Part shown: in pieces, positions 1-6,535 of the stretch | Position numbering within the stretch: the stretch's first letter is position 1 | Layout of the letters: every line of letters begins with the position of its first letter | From: Phycisphaerae bacterium | GTDB taxonomy: Bacteria > Planctomycetota > Phycisphaerae > UBA1845 > UTPLA1 | Direction: 5' to 3' | Length of the DNA: 34,493 bases | NCBI GenBank assembly: GCA_016935885.1 | Contig: JAFGQA010000486.1 | Span: 1-34,493 of the forward strand | Notes under the pieces: model-generated | Databases searched by the model: none | Seen by the model: the letters and a program-made list of their open reading frames with translations, nothing else | Told to the model about the DNA's origin: nothing | Position numbers and translations under genes: made by a program

Positions 1-1
1 C

Positions 2-211
2 GGCGACTGCCTGGACCAACTCCGCAAGCTGCCCGACGCCTGCGTGGACCTGATCTACATCGACCCGCCGTTCAACAGCAACCGCAACTACGAGGTCTTC
101 TGGGGCGAGACGAAGGAGAAGCGGGCATTCGAGGACCGCCACGCCAGCACGCAGGCGTACATCGGCTACATGCGCCCGCGCTGCGTCGAGTTCACCGAGG
201 GGCGAGGCTGA
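2..211 (+). pseudogene. N-terminal fragment of a site-specific DNA methyltransferase
   Basis: The frame is open from the window edge and ends at TGA 209-211, giving 69 residues. It contains the block DLIYIDPPFNSNRNYEVFW. DPPF is motif IV, the catalytic motif of N6-adenine/N4-cytosine DNA methyltransferases, and the block before it (GDCLDQLRKLPDACV) is the usual lead-in. The family-like sequence runs to YMRPRCVEF and then stops abruptly after a few unrelated residues. In intact homologues several hundred residues follow, including the SAM-binding motif. The matching C-terminal end lies at 891-1250, beyond an unrelated gene. I read this as the 5' remnant of a methyltransferase gene whose middle was replaced. 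The true start lies outside the window. Confidence 0.8.
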
Positions 212-232
212 TTTTGAGTGGAGGAAGCGAAG

Positions 233-889
233 GTGAAACAGCAGCAGTATATTCCCCCGCAGCTTGATACCGAAGCATTCAATTGCCCACACTGCACGGT
301 CTTCGCGAAGCAGTCCTGGTACCATTTACAGGCCTCCAGCCAACCGAGCGGCTATGGCACGCAACATTCCGATTATGATTTCAAGGTGTCTCATTGTAGC
401 CACTGTAGTGCCTCCACGATCTGGCATGGCGACCACATGATCTTTCCAGATCACGGGTACGCCGAACCTCCCAACGTGGATCTCCCGGCTGACATTCAGT
501 TAGACTATCGTGAGGCGGGCTCAATCGTATCAAAGTCCCCTCGGGGTGCAGCCGCCCTTCTGCGCCTAACAATCCAAAAGCTCTGCAAACACCTCGGCCA
601 GCCGGGGAAGGACATCAACGCTGACATTCAGGCTCTTGTTGCTCAAGGCCTGCCCGCCAAGGTCCAACAGGCGCTCGACAGCGTCAGAGTCATTGGGAAC
701 AACGCAGTACATCCCGGGGAACTGGACCTCCGGGATGATCGGGAGACAGCGACGAAGCTGTTTAGAGTCGTGAACTTTGTGGCCGCAAAGATGATCTCCG
801 AACCCAATGAGATTGCGGAGATTTACCAAGGCCTCCCTGAGGGTAAGCGCAAGGCGATCGATCATCGCGATGGCCGCACTACTACGTAA
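233..889 (+). CDS. DUF4145-domain protein with N-terminal zinc-ribbon-like cysteines
   Basis: The protein has about 219 residues. The N-terminal third carries two Cys pairs (NCPHC and SHCSHC), which suggests a small zinc ribbon. The C-terminal two thirds match the DUF4145 pattern, with SPRGAAALLRLTIQKLCKHL, then VRVIGNNAVHPGELD, then a helix ending near LPEGKRKAIDHRDG. The domain's biochemical role is unknown to me; it is often seen near restriction and defence genes. I chose GTG 233 because GGAGG at 220-224 lies 8 nt upstream; GTG 218 would begin before that ribosome-binding site. The gene is visibly less GC-rich than its neighbours. It sits between the two ends of a broken DNA methyltransferase with GTCGAG at both junctions (185-190 and 901-906), which points to acquisition by recombination. 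Confidence 0.8.
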   Translation: MKQQQYIPPQLDTEAFNCPHCTVFAKQSWYHLQASSQPSGYGTQHSDYDFKVSHCSHCSASTIWHGDHMIFPDHGYAEPPNVDLPADIQLDYREAGSIVSKSPRGAAALLRLTIQKLCKHLGQPGKDINADIQALVAQGLPAKVQQALDSVRVIGNNAVHPGELDLRDDRETATKLFRVVNFVAAKMISEPNEIAEIYQGLPEGKRKAIDHRDGRTTT

Positions 890-890
890 T

Positions 891-1250
891 GTAAGGCCCG
901 GTCGAGGGCAAGTGGGCGACATGGGCATCGACGGCCGCATCTTCCCCGTGGCCGCCGCACCCAAGAAGGCCGGCGCAGCAAAGGGCGAAACGCCCGCCTT
1001 CGAGCAGTTCCTCGACCACTGGTACCCGATCCAGGTCAAGCAGAAGGACAAGGTGGGCCGCCCCGACATCGACGCCTTCGAGGCCGTCATGACCCGCGAG
1101 GACCGCACCAAGGGCTTCTTCGTGGCCTTTGACTACACGTCTGACGCACTACGCGAGATCGACGCGTTCTTCCGCAAGTCGGGCAAAGTCATCATCGCGC
1201 TCACGGTCCGCGAAATACTGGACGAGGAGATCGCCCGCAAACTGGCTTAG
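891..1250 (+). pseudogene. C-terminal fragment of a site-specific DNA methyltransferase
   Basis: The frame ends at TAG 1248-1250. It encodes GDMGIDGRIFPV, then WYPIQVKQKDKVGRPDIDAF, then TKGFFVAFDYTSDALREID and a terminal LTVREILDEEIARKLA. I recognise this as the C-terminal domain that follows the methyltransferase core in a family of long site-specific DNA methyltransferases; its K-x-K and nuclease-like layout resembles restriction-type folds. A start at ATG 921 is possible, but no convincing ribosome-binding site precedes it. The frame upstream to 807 overlaps the DUF4145 gene and is not methyltransferase-like. It probably belonged to the same gene as the fragment at 2-211, with the central catalytic portion lost. 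Confidence 0.7.
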
Positions 1251-1371
1251 GCGTAGCGCAGAAATAGCATGAGCGATTGTGCCACTTGGCTGGCCTGCCG
1301 GCTTGCCGTTTGGCGGATCAACCGTCTACGTCATTCCTGCGCGAGTCCTTAGCCGGCGGGTGGCGCTGACG

Positions 1372-1443
1372 GCGTGCCACTGCTCTTGAGCGGTGCGACC
1401 TCGAGGGATTCCCGCGAGGCACTGCTTGAAAGCAGTGGCACGC
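1372..1443. repeat. 72-bp palindromic element, GTGCCACTG family
   Basis: Perfect 13-bp inverted ends, GCGTGCCACTGCT at 1372-1384 and AGCAGTGGCACGC at 1431-1443. The right part is itself a hairpin (CACTGCT, loop tgaa, AGCAGTG). The left part shares the core GTGCCACTGCTCTTGAGC with shorter elements near 7776 and 30673, so it belongs to a dispersed family. Confidence 0.8.
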
Positions 1444-1477
1444 ATGCCCCGTCCTCTCTGAGAGAAAGGGTCGGCCT

Positions 1478-1968
1478 GGTGGCCCACCCTGTTTCAACGT
1501 GCGATCTCGATCCTCTGCCACGCAAGCCGCGCGCTGACCGCCGTATTCTCAGCCCAACCAACAGCCCCTGGCCTGGATTATTCATCACGCAGAGCCCGCG
1601 GAGTTCGCAGAGTGTTGTGTGCAAGAAGGTTGGCAACGAATCACCGGGCTTCTCGTTCGACAGTGTGTAAACGCCTTGCTAAACGGCCATTCTGCTGGCC
1701 CTTTGTCCATTACCTCTCTGCGCCTCTGCGCCTCTGCGTGATGCATCATCCGGGCTGGCCCCAGGCGGAACGCTGAGCAAGCCTACCGATCGACGAGCGC
1801 GAAGGACCTGGGCCGGGTGGCCCACCTTGTTCCAAGGTGGGGTCTCGATTCTCTGCCATGCAAGCCGCGCGCTGCCAGCCAAACCGTCAGACCAACCGAT
1901 AGGCTGCGGACTCAGCAGGAACGCCGAGCAAGCCTATCGATTGACAAGCACGAAGGACCGTGGTGGGA
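1478..1968. repeat. Two diverged direct-repeat pairs
   Basis: Pair one is 1478-1538 and 1816-1876: both start GGTGGCCCACC and share CTCTGCCA and GCAAGCCGCGCGCTG with scattered mismatches. Pair two is about 1764-1820 and 1916-1968: both contain GAGCAAGCCTA followed by CGAAGGACC. The order of the copies suggests an old segmental duplication that has since diverged. No protein-coding signal is visible in either copy. Confidence 0.65.
1585..1741. repeat. Inverted pair of CTCTGCG-type repeats
   Basis: The left arm 1585-1612 begins TCACGCAGAG and ends CGCAGAG. The right arm 1714-1741 is made of CTCTGCG units and ends CTCTGCGTGA, so it is an imperfect inverse of the left. CTCTGCG/CGCAGAG strings are dispersed repeats in many bacterial genomes. 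The arms enclose about 100 bp with no gene. Confidence 0.6.
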
Positions 1969-2091
1969 GGTTCGCAACGTGCCCCGCGCCGAATCCACGC
2001 CCACGCGAGGCCAAAGGCCCAAGACTTTGCGGGCGTTTGCGGCCGTTTGCACTTTCGCGGCGGAACCCGAGATGTGCCATCCGAGCCGGCG

Positions 2092-3246
2092 TCACGCCCA
2101 GACGCCCGGTAGCTTCTTGTGGCACTTGGGGCAAACGCCCTTCTTCAGGCGGTCTTTGAGGATCTTGAAGCCGAGGCGCTCGATGACGGGCTTGCCGCAG
2201 TGGGCGCAGAACGTGTTGTTGCCTTCGTGCGGAGCGATGTTCGATGTGTACACGTACCGCAGGCCGACCTTGCGCGCAGCCGCGCAGGCGGCCTCCAACG
2301 TCTGGACCGGCGTGCGGGGGAGATTCGTCAGGCGGTACATCGGCACGAATCTGGCGAAGTGCAGCGGCACGTTGCCGCCGAGGTTCTTCCGAATCCACCG
2401 CACCATCTGCTCGATCTTTTCGCGGTCGTCGTTGTACGTGGGCACCACTAGGTTGACGAGTTCCAGCCAGCACTTGGTCCGCATCTTGACCGCCTTGATG
2501 GCATCGAGGACCGGCTCCAAATGGACGCCCAGGGCGTGTTCGTAGAAATCGTCGTCGAAGCCCTTCAGGCCGATCGTGAAGGCGTCCACGTACTTGGCAA
2601 ACTGGAGCAGGGGCTTCGGCTCGACGAATGCCGCCGTGGCCAGGACCACGTTGAGCCCGGCCTTCTTCGCAAGCCTGGCGGTGTCCGTGGCGTATTCGAT
2701 GTACGTCATGGGCTCCGTGTATGTGAAGGCGACGGTGTCGAGGTTCTTCCGTTTCGCGGCGGCGATGACTTCGTCCGGGGGCAGGTCAAACGTCTTCAAC
2801 TCGTCGGGGCTCTTTTGCGACTGCTGCCAGTTCTGACAATACAGGCAGCGCAGATTGCAGCCGCCCAAGGCGATCGACAGCGTCTTGCTCCCAGGTCGGA
2901 AATGGTTCAACGGCACCTTCTCGATGGGGTCCACGCGGATGATGCACGGGTTGCCGTACCCGCGGGTGTAGAGCGTGCCGCCGACGTTGGTCCTTGTGCG
3001 GCACTTCCCGGTGCCGCCTTCACCGTGCACTCAGTTGAACGGGCAGAGGAAGCACTGCACCCGGCCGTTGGGCAGCCGTTCGTAGAAGCGGGCCTCGTGC
3101 GTGAATCGCTGCGCGGGCCCACCGGCGAAGACGTTTGACGCCAGCGGCCCGAGGCCGCACGCCATACACGCGCCGCCAGTAAACCGTCCAAGTGTGGAAA
3201 GGAAAGCCCTGCGATCAATGCCCTCGGCGTCCACTGTGCTATCCAC
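2092..3246 (-). CDS. AmmeMemoRadiSam-type radical SAM enzyme, predicted selenoprotein with Tat-like leader
   Basis: Read through TGA 3031-3033, this is one frame of 384 residues. Residues 12-16 are RRAFL followed by a Gly/Ala-rich hydrophobic stretch, a Tat-like leader. Residues 65-82 read C65-FL-C68-PFN-U72, nine residues, then C82. In this family a Cys is expected four residues after the LCP cysteine and ten before the G-x-C cysteine, exactly where the TGA lies. The radical SAM motif C130-NLR-C134-LY-C137 follows, with the family phrases GGTLYTRGYG and VDPIEKVPLNHF. A zinc-ribbon-like pair (CAHC, CPKC) ends the protein. Family members act with AMMECR1 and Memo-like partners in an undefined pathway; neither partner is in this window. 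The start is GTG 3246, 40 nt after the gene at 3287-4861, so the two are probably co-transcribed. The alternative is a pseudogene with one nonsense mutation. I favour selenocysteine because of the exact register and the downstream hairpin. Confidence 0.8.
2998..3033 (-). promoter_or_regulatory. In-frame TGA with bacterial SECIS-like hairpin
   Basis: On the minus strand TGA (3031-3033) is followed after 13 nt by a perfect 7-bp stem: GCGGCAC (3017-3011), loop CGGGAA (3010-3005), GTGCCGC (3004-2998). The apical loop starts 20 nt after the TGA and has a G in its second position. This fits the general bacterial SECIS layout of a short stem with a small G-containing apical loop about 16-37 nt downstream of UGA. 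The fit was judged by eye, not by a covariance model. Confidence 0.65.
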
Positions 3247-3260
3247 CCTGAGGCGTCAAG

Positions 3261-3285
3261 AGCCCCCGGCCTTGGCCGGGGGGCA
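3261..3285. repeat. GC-rich CCCCCGGCC palindrome (family B)
   Basis: Nine-base perfect arms, CCCCCGGCC (3263-3271) and GGCCGGGGG (3274-3282), separated by TT. It fills most of the 40-nt gap between the helical-protein gene and the radical SAM gene. The same unit with small changes appears inside the S9 peptidase gene and the ogt gene. In the transcript it would form a strong hairpin, but with no U-tract, so it is probably not a simple terminator. Confidence 0.8.
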
Positions 3286-3286
3286 C

Positions 3287-4861
3287 CTATCCATCGCCGG
3301 CCTGTGGCCCATCGGTCAGATCGGCCGGTTTCGCCTTGACGCCTTCGGCCAACTGCCGGCCACGCTCCCGAAGCTGCTCAATGAACAGGGGCTTGAGCAT
3401 GAACCGGGCAATCTTGCCTGGCAGGCCCTTGCGGCGCGCAAGGTCGTTGACCTTGTCTTTCAGCTCCTTGGGGCGGTCGCGCGGGGCAAGCCGCTCGGCC
3501 AGCTCGCCCTTGCTGAGCTCGAAGTCGACGTCCGACATCTCCGCGGCCTCGCGGACGACATCCAACATGAGGCCCACCCGCTGCTGACGCTCGTCCGGGC
3601 TCAGTTCGCCGAGGTGCTCGGCCTCCCTGTCGAGGACCTTGTCAATCGCCTTGCGAAGGCGCCGGAACGGCATCTTCCGGGCGCGGGTCAGCCAGTTCTC
3701 ATAGTGGGTGCTGTCACTCGCCTGGCCCGCCCGAACCGGGTTCTTCAGGTTCTTCGGCGGGAGCAGGCACGCCTTGTACTCATCCAGGACCGCGAGCTGG
3801 CCTGGATTCATGATCCTCTCCACAGATTGTTCAAGGTCGACGACGCGTGCGGCGCGTTCGTTGCGGTTCCGCCTCGCCTTGCCCTTACCGACCTGTGCCA
3901 TCGCGGCCTCGCGCTGGGCCTCGAAGTCATCGCACAGACGAACGATCTCCACAATCTGCTCGCGCCCCAGGTGCAGGCCGTTGATCAGGTTCCAGTTGTT
4001 GATCTCGGCCCGCAGGCCCGCCACCTCGGCCTTGTGCTGGTCGCACAACGCGACGGGGTAATCCTCCGTGCCGTGTTCGAAGACCCCGAAGGCGTCGCGC
4101 AGGTTCTGATTGGGCCGGGTGCCAGCGATTTGGCACAATGGTTCGGCCGCCGCGGGATGCAGCAGATACCGGCCGATCGGACTGAGCCGTGGGTGGATCT
4201 GTTGCATCTCGGCGGCCAATTCCTCGCGGGCGGCTATAAGACGCTTGTCTACAATCGTCTGCCGATTCTGCTCCTGCTGCCGTTGCCCGTGACGCGGGGC
4301 CTTGCGATGGTTGTGCCTGCCCTTCCTGCTGGAGTTGCTGCCGGCTCGACTGCCCGCCTCGGCGCCGCGCCCCTCGCCCGGCTTGAAGCCCTTGATGCGC
4401 TTGACCTGCGGGCTCGAAAGGACCTCGGCGGCCTGCTCCTCCAGTTCGAGCATCTCTTCCACGAACGCGTCGTGGACTCGTCTTTCCTCGTGATGAATCC
4501 GGGCCGTGCGACGCTCCACCTCCGGCGTGAAGCCTTGGTTCAGGCTATCTTCGCGGGCAAACTCGCTGTAGGCCTCGACCGTGTCCGGCAGAAGACGCGC
4601 CTGCTCCTCATATGCGTCGACATGCAGCACGGAGGCCCGATCCAGCAGGGTCAGCAGTTGACGCGCCTGACCCTCGGTCAGATCCAGGCCGGCGACCAGC
4701 TCCTGAGAGGCCGTCCGTTGCCGCTGGCGCGACACCTGGGCCTGCATCAGCACGTCGCCTTCCGGATCCTCTGCCTGAGCGGCAGCCCCGGGCAACACCG
4801 ACAAGGCAGCAACAATCGCTACCTTGTGCACGAGCCGTTGACACACGTGCAATGTGTTCAT
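3287..4861 (-). CDS. Secreted helical protein with two LTxxQ-like segments, unknown function
   Basis: The protein has 524 residues. The start MNTLHVCQRLVHKVAIVAAL with an AAAQAE cleavage region is a Sec-type signal peptide. The rest is charged and helix-rich. Two similar segments, GLDLTEGQARQLLTLLDRA (about residues 57-75) and GLHLGREQIVEIVRLCDDF (about 298-316), resemble the repeated helix of LTxxQ/Spy-like periplasmic proteins. A basic, low-complexity linker with HGQRQQEQ lies between the halves. No enzymatic motif is visible. It probably leads an operon with the radical SAM gene 40 nt downstream. The start codon directly follows an 11-base perfect Shine-Dalgarno sequence. Function unknown; a periplasmic chaperone or sensor role is only a guess. 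Confidence 0.75.
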   Translation of the reverse strand: MNTLHVCQRLVHKVAIVAALSVLPGAAAQAEDPEGDVLMQAQVSRQRQRTASQELVAGLDLTEGQARQLLTLLDRASVLHVDAYEEQARLLPDTVEAYSEFAREDSLNQGFTPEVERRTARIHHEERRVHDAFVEEMLELEEQAAEVLSSPQVKRIKGFKPGEGRGAEAGSRAGSNSSRKGRHNHRKAPRHGQRQQEQNRQTIVDKRLIAAREELAAEMQQIHPRLSPIGRYLLHPAAAEPLCQIAGTRPNQNLRDAFGVFEHGTEDYPVALCDQHKAEVAGLRAEINNWNLINGLHLGREQIVEIVRLCDDFEAQREAAMAQVGKGKARRNRNERAARVVDLEQSVERIMNPGQLAVLDEYKACLLPPKNLKNPVRAGQASDSTHYENWLTRARKMPFRRLRKAIDKVLDREAEHLGELSPDERQQRVGLMLDVVREAAEMSDVDFELSKGELAERLAPRDRPKELKDKVNDLARRKGLPGKIARFMLKPLFIEQLRERGRQLAEGVKAKPADLTDGPQAGDG

Positions 4862-4872
4862 GGATCACCTCC
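4862..4872 (-). promoter_or_regulatory. Extended Shine-Dalgarno sequence, potentially hairpin-sequestered
   Basis: The mRNA reads GGAGGTGATCC immediately before ATG 4861. This is the full complement of the 3' end of 16S rRNA (GGATCACCTCC). Just upstream, ACCTC-ATCG-GAGGT (4880-4867) can pair as a 5-bp hairpin that covers the GGAGG core. Confidence 0.7.
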
Positions 4873-5708
4873 GATGAGGTCGTTGACAACCCACCTAAAA
4901 GACCCAACGTCGGAGGCGGCGGATTATTTCCATTCTCGAACTGACCGGTTCGCCTTTGAGATTCGCGATAGCGCCGAAGAACCACGGGCTATAGCAGCCC
5001 GTGGCAAAACTGTGGCACCGGCGTCTCGCCGGTGGTTTCTACGGTCAGCAACGGCGTTTCCGATCCGCTGTTTCCCCTTTTACCACGGTCTGATAGGCCC
5101 AAGATATGCGGACGTTCGCTTCGGAGATCGAGCGAGTGGGAGACCACCCCAACGCCACTGCGCAGGCCTCACGCCTGTGTCTTCACGGCCGAGACGGCCG
5201 CGCCACGGCCTGACGGGGCGAGCCCCAAGACAATCGTGAGCATCAAAAAGTGGGCGGCCCGATCACCATCCGTGATGAACGGGCATCGCCTCAACGCGTT
5301 GGATCGAAGACGACTAAGTCCAGCCGGTCCGCCTTGACCCTCTGAACAACGCCAGCAGGAGTGGAGAAGGTTCCACCTTGGTTAGGTCGCCACCCTGACC
5401 GCGAACCGTACGCAGTCGGGCCGGCAAGGGCCCCGAGCACACGGCGAGCAACCCGCCCGCAGAACGAGGCGAGCCAGCGCCTGGACCCTGTATGGTTCTT
5501 CGGATGACGCTGATCAATGCCACTGGTTCAGTCGTTTGTCCCACTCGCGTCTCCATCGGCGGCCTGGACCCTCCGTGAACCGCCTCATGGTATCGTTTGG
5601 GTCGGTGTCAGAATGAGAGGCGGAAGGGAACCTCGCCGTGGCACCCTTCCGCCCCCACGCTCGAACCCACCTCACCCCGGGCGGCAACGCGCCGCCCGCT
5701 GGTCAGGA
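4873..5708. other. Gene-free region with one 98-bp mobile repeat
   Basis: It lies upstream of the helical-protein gene and downstream of mraZ. Apart from the 98-bp repeat at 4995-5092 I see no gene; the remaining open frames lack family similarity and ribosome-binding sites. rsmH, the usual gene after mraZ, is absent. The promoter of the 3287-4861 gene should lie near 4880-4990, but I cannot assign boxes. Confidence 0.6.
4995..5092 (+). repeat. 98-bp inverted-ended repeat (family A, copy 1)
   Basis: It starts CAGCCCGTGGCA and ends TACCACGGTCTG (imperfect inverse), with the core CTGTGGCACCGGCGTCTCG inside. It is flanked by ATAG on both sides (4991-4994 and 5093-5096), a likely 4-bp target duplication. 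It has the same length and order as copies at 17456-17553 and 27450-27547. It encodes no protein. Confidence 0.85.
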
Positions 5709-6194
5709 TTATCCGGCCTCAGGGCCGGTTTGCCGCCCGTGATCTTTGTACGCGCCTCGCGCCTTAAGCTGATACTCCCGATACCGATCCCAGTACTCGT
5801 CGACTTCCTCATTGAACTCGTCCCGGGGACGGATTTCGAGATGGTCACGTACGCCACAGATGACCACCTCCCGACCCAACTTCGACCGTCGAAGCATCCT
5901 CTCCGGAATGAGAATCCGCCCCTGTGTGTCCAAATCCAGGTACACCGCCAGCGGGAAGAACACCTGCTCGAACCTGAGTTGGTCGTCGTCGGGGATGAGG
6001 GCCGAGTCTGCCCGGGCAGCCAATCGCTCAAAATGGCGCTCGGTGTACAGCCAAAGCCTGCTTGACGGTTGGCCTGGCACGATAACGAAGCCGGTCCCAT
6101 CTTGCTCGGGATCCAACCTGCTGCGGAATCTAGCGGGAATAGCGAGGCGGTTTTTAGCGTCGATGGCATGTTCGTAAAAACCAGTAAAGATCAT
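5709..6194 (-). CDS. mraZ: Transcriptional regulator MraZ
   Basis: The protein has 161 residues with two SpoVT/AbrB-like half-domains. The first has the family signature FTGFYEHAIDAKNRLAIPARF (interrupted here only by the quoting limit) at residues 3-23, the second YLDLDTQGRILIPERMLRR around 85-103. MraZ is a DNA-binding ring-forming repressor, normally the first gene of the division and cell-wall cluster. Here it stands alone: no rsmH, ftsL or mur gene follows within the window. The C-terminus is slightly longer than usual. No good Shine-Dalgarno precedes ATG 6194, so translation may be weak or leaderless. The identity is secure; what it regulates in this organism is not visible. Confidence 0.95.
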   Translation of the reverse strand: MIFTGFYEHAIDAKNRLAIPARFRSRLDPEQDGTGFVIVPGQPSSRLWLYTERHFERLAARADSALIPDDDQLRFEQVFFPLAVYLDLDTQGRILIPERMLRRSKLGREVVICGVRDHLEIRPRDEFNEEVDEYWDRYREYQLKARGAYKDHGRQTGPEAG

Positions 6195-6535
6195 GCCGTT
6201 TCAGGTTGTCCCGTGCCACAGATAGTTCCACTTCTTGCCATTTCGTGGGCGAACAGTACACGACGCACCACCGCTGAGCAAGGACGAAAAAGCAGTTTCT
6301 TGCACCCGCTGGTCTGTCTCCATCCTGAAGCTTCGGAATCACAGGTAGTTGCACGCCAAAAAAAAAGTTTAAATCGCCTGAACGGCTTCAAACTCGTCAT
6401 CGGTCGTCTGCAAAGGTCTCCCCACGCCTTTGGGGCGCCGCCGTCTGGGCGGTGACAGCACGGGCGAGACGCTCGTTCCACGGCCCGCCGCCCGGGCTGC
6501 GGTCCGAAGCCGATCCCGCAATGCTGAAACTGGCT
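6195..6535. other. Spacer between glycosyltransferase gene and mraZ
   Basis: It contains the intrinsic terminator at 6358-6394 and, between the terminator and ATG 6194, the presumed mraZ promoter. On the minus strand TGG triplets occur at 12- and 10-nt spacing close to the mraZ start, but they do not match the usual TGGGN MraZ boxes well. No gene is seen. Confidence 0.5.
6358..6394 (-). terminator. Rho-independent terminator after the glycosyltransferase gene
   Basis: On the minus strand AGTTTGAAGCC, loop GTTCA, GGC then a 2-nt bulge and TTTAAACT form an 11-bp stem, with one G-U pair, followed by nine Ts. It lies about 140 nt after the glycosyltransferase stop and upstream of mraZ. It insulates mraZ from readthrough. 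Confidence 0.8.

Larger units (their letters stand above)
1251..2091. other. Gene-free region with decayed repeats
   Basis: No credible gene is visible. The open frames here are unsupported and repeat-derived. The region holds a 72-bp palindromic element (1372-1443), an inverted pair of CTCTGCG-type repeats (1585-1612 and 1714-1741), and two pairs of diverged direct repeats. This is the pattern expected of an old insertion hotspot or a decaying integration site beside the disrupted methyltransferase. Confidence 0.6.

Noticed and set aside
2092..3030. A separate, truncated radical SAM gene starting at GTG 3030, with an unrelated 71-residue ORF upstream
   Set aside because: The two frames are continuous, differ only by one TGA, and the upstream part supplies the conserved Cys-rich N-terminus of the same family. 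One gene explains the data better.
3263..3282. Rho-independent terminator between the helical-protein and radical SAM genes
   Set aside because: The hairpin is strong but has no U-tract, and the same palindrome is dispersed inside coding sequences, so it is a repeat first.
3101..5239. A 712-residue open frame on the plus strand
   Set aside because: It is antisense to two well-supported minus-strand genes, lacks family similarity, and is open because of high GC content.
5093..5708. Structured RNA gene (RNase P, tmRNA or SRP RNA) downstream of mraZ
   Set aside because: I looked for the conserved cores of these RNAs on both strands and found none that matched.
6211..6245. MraZ-box operator upstream of mraZ
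   Set aside because: TGG triplets are spaced 12 and 10 nt on the minus strand but lack the TGGGN pattern and regular 10-nt period. Too weak to call.
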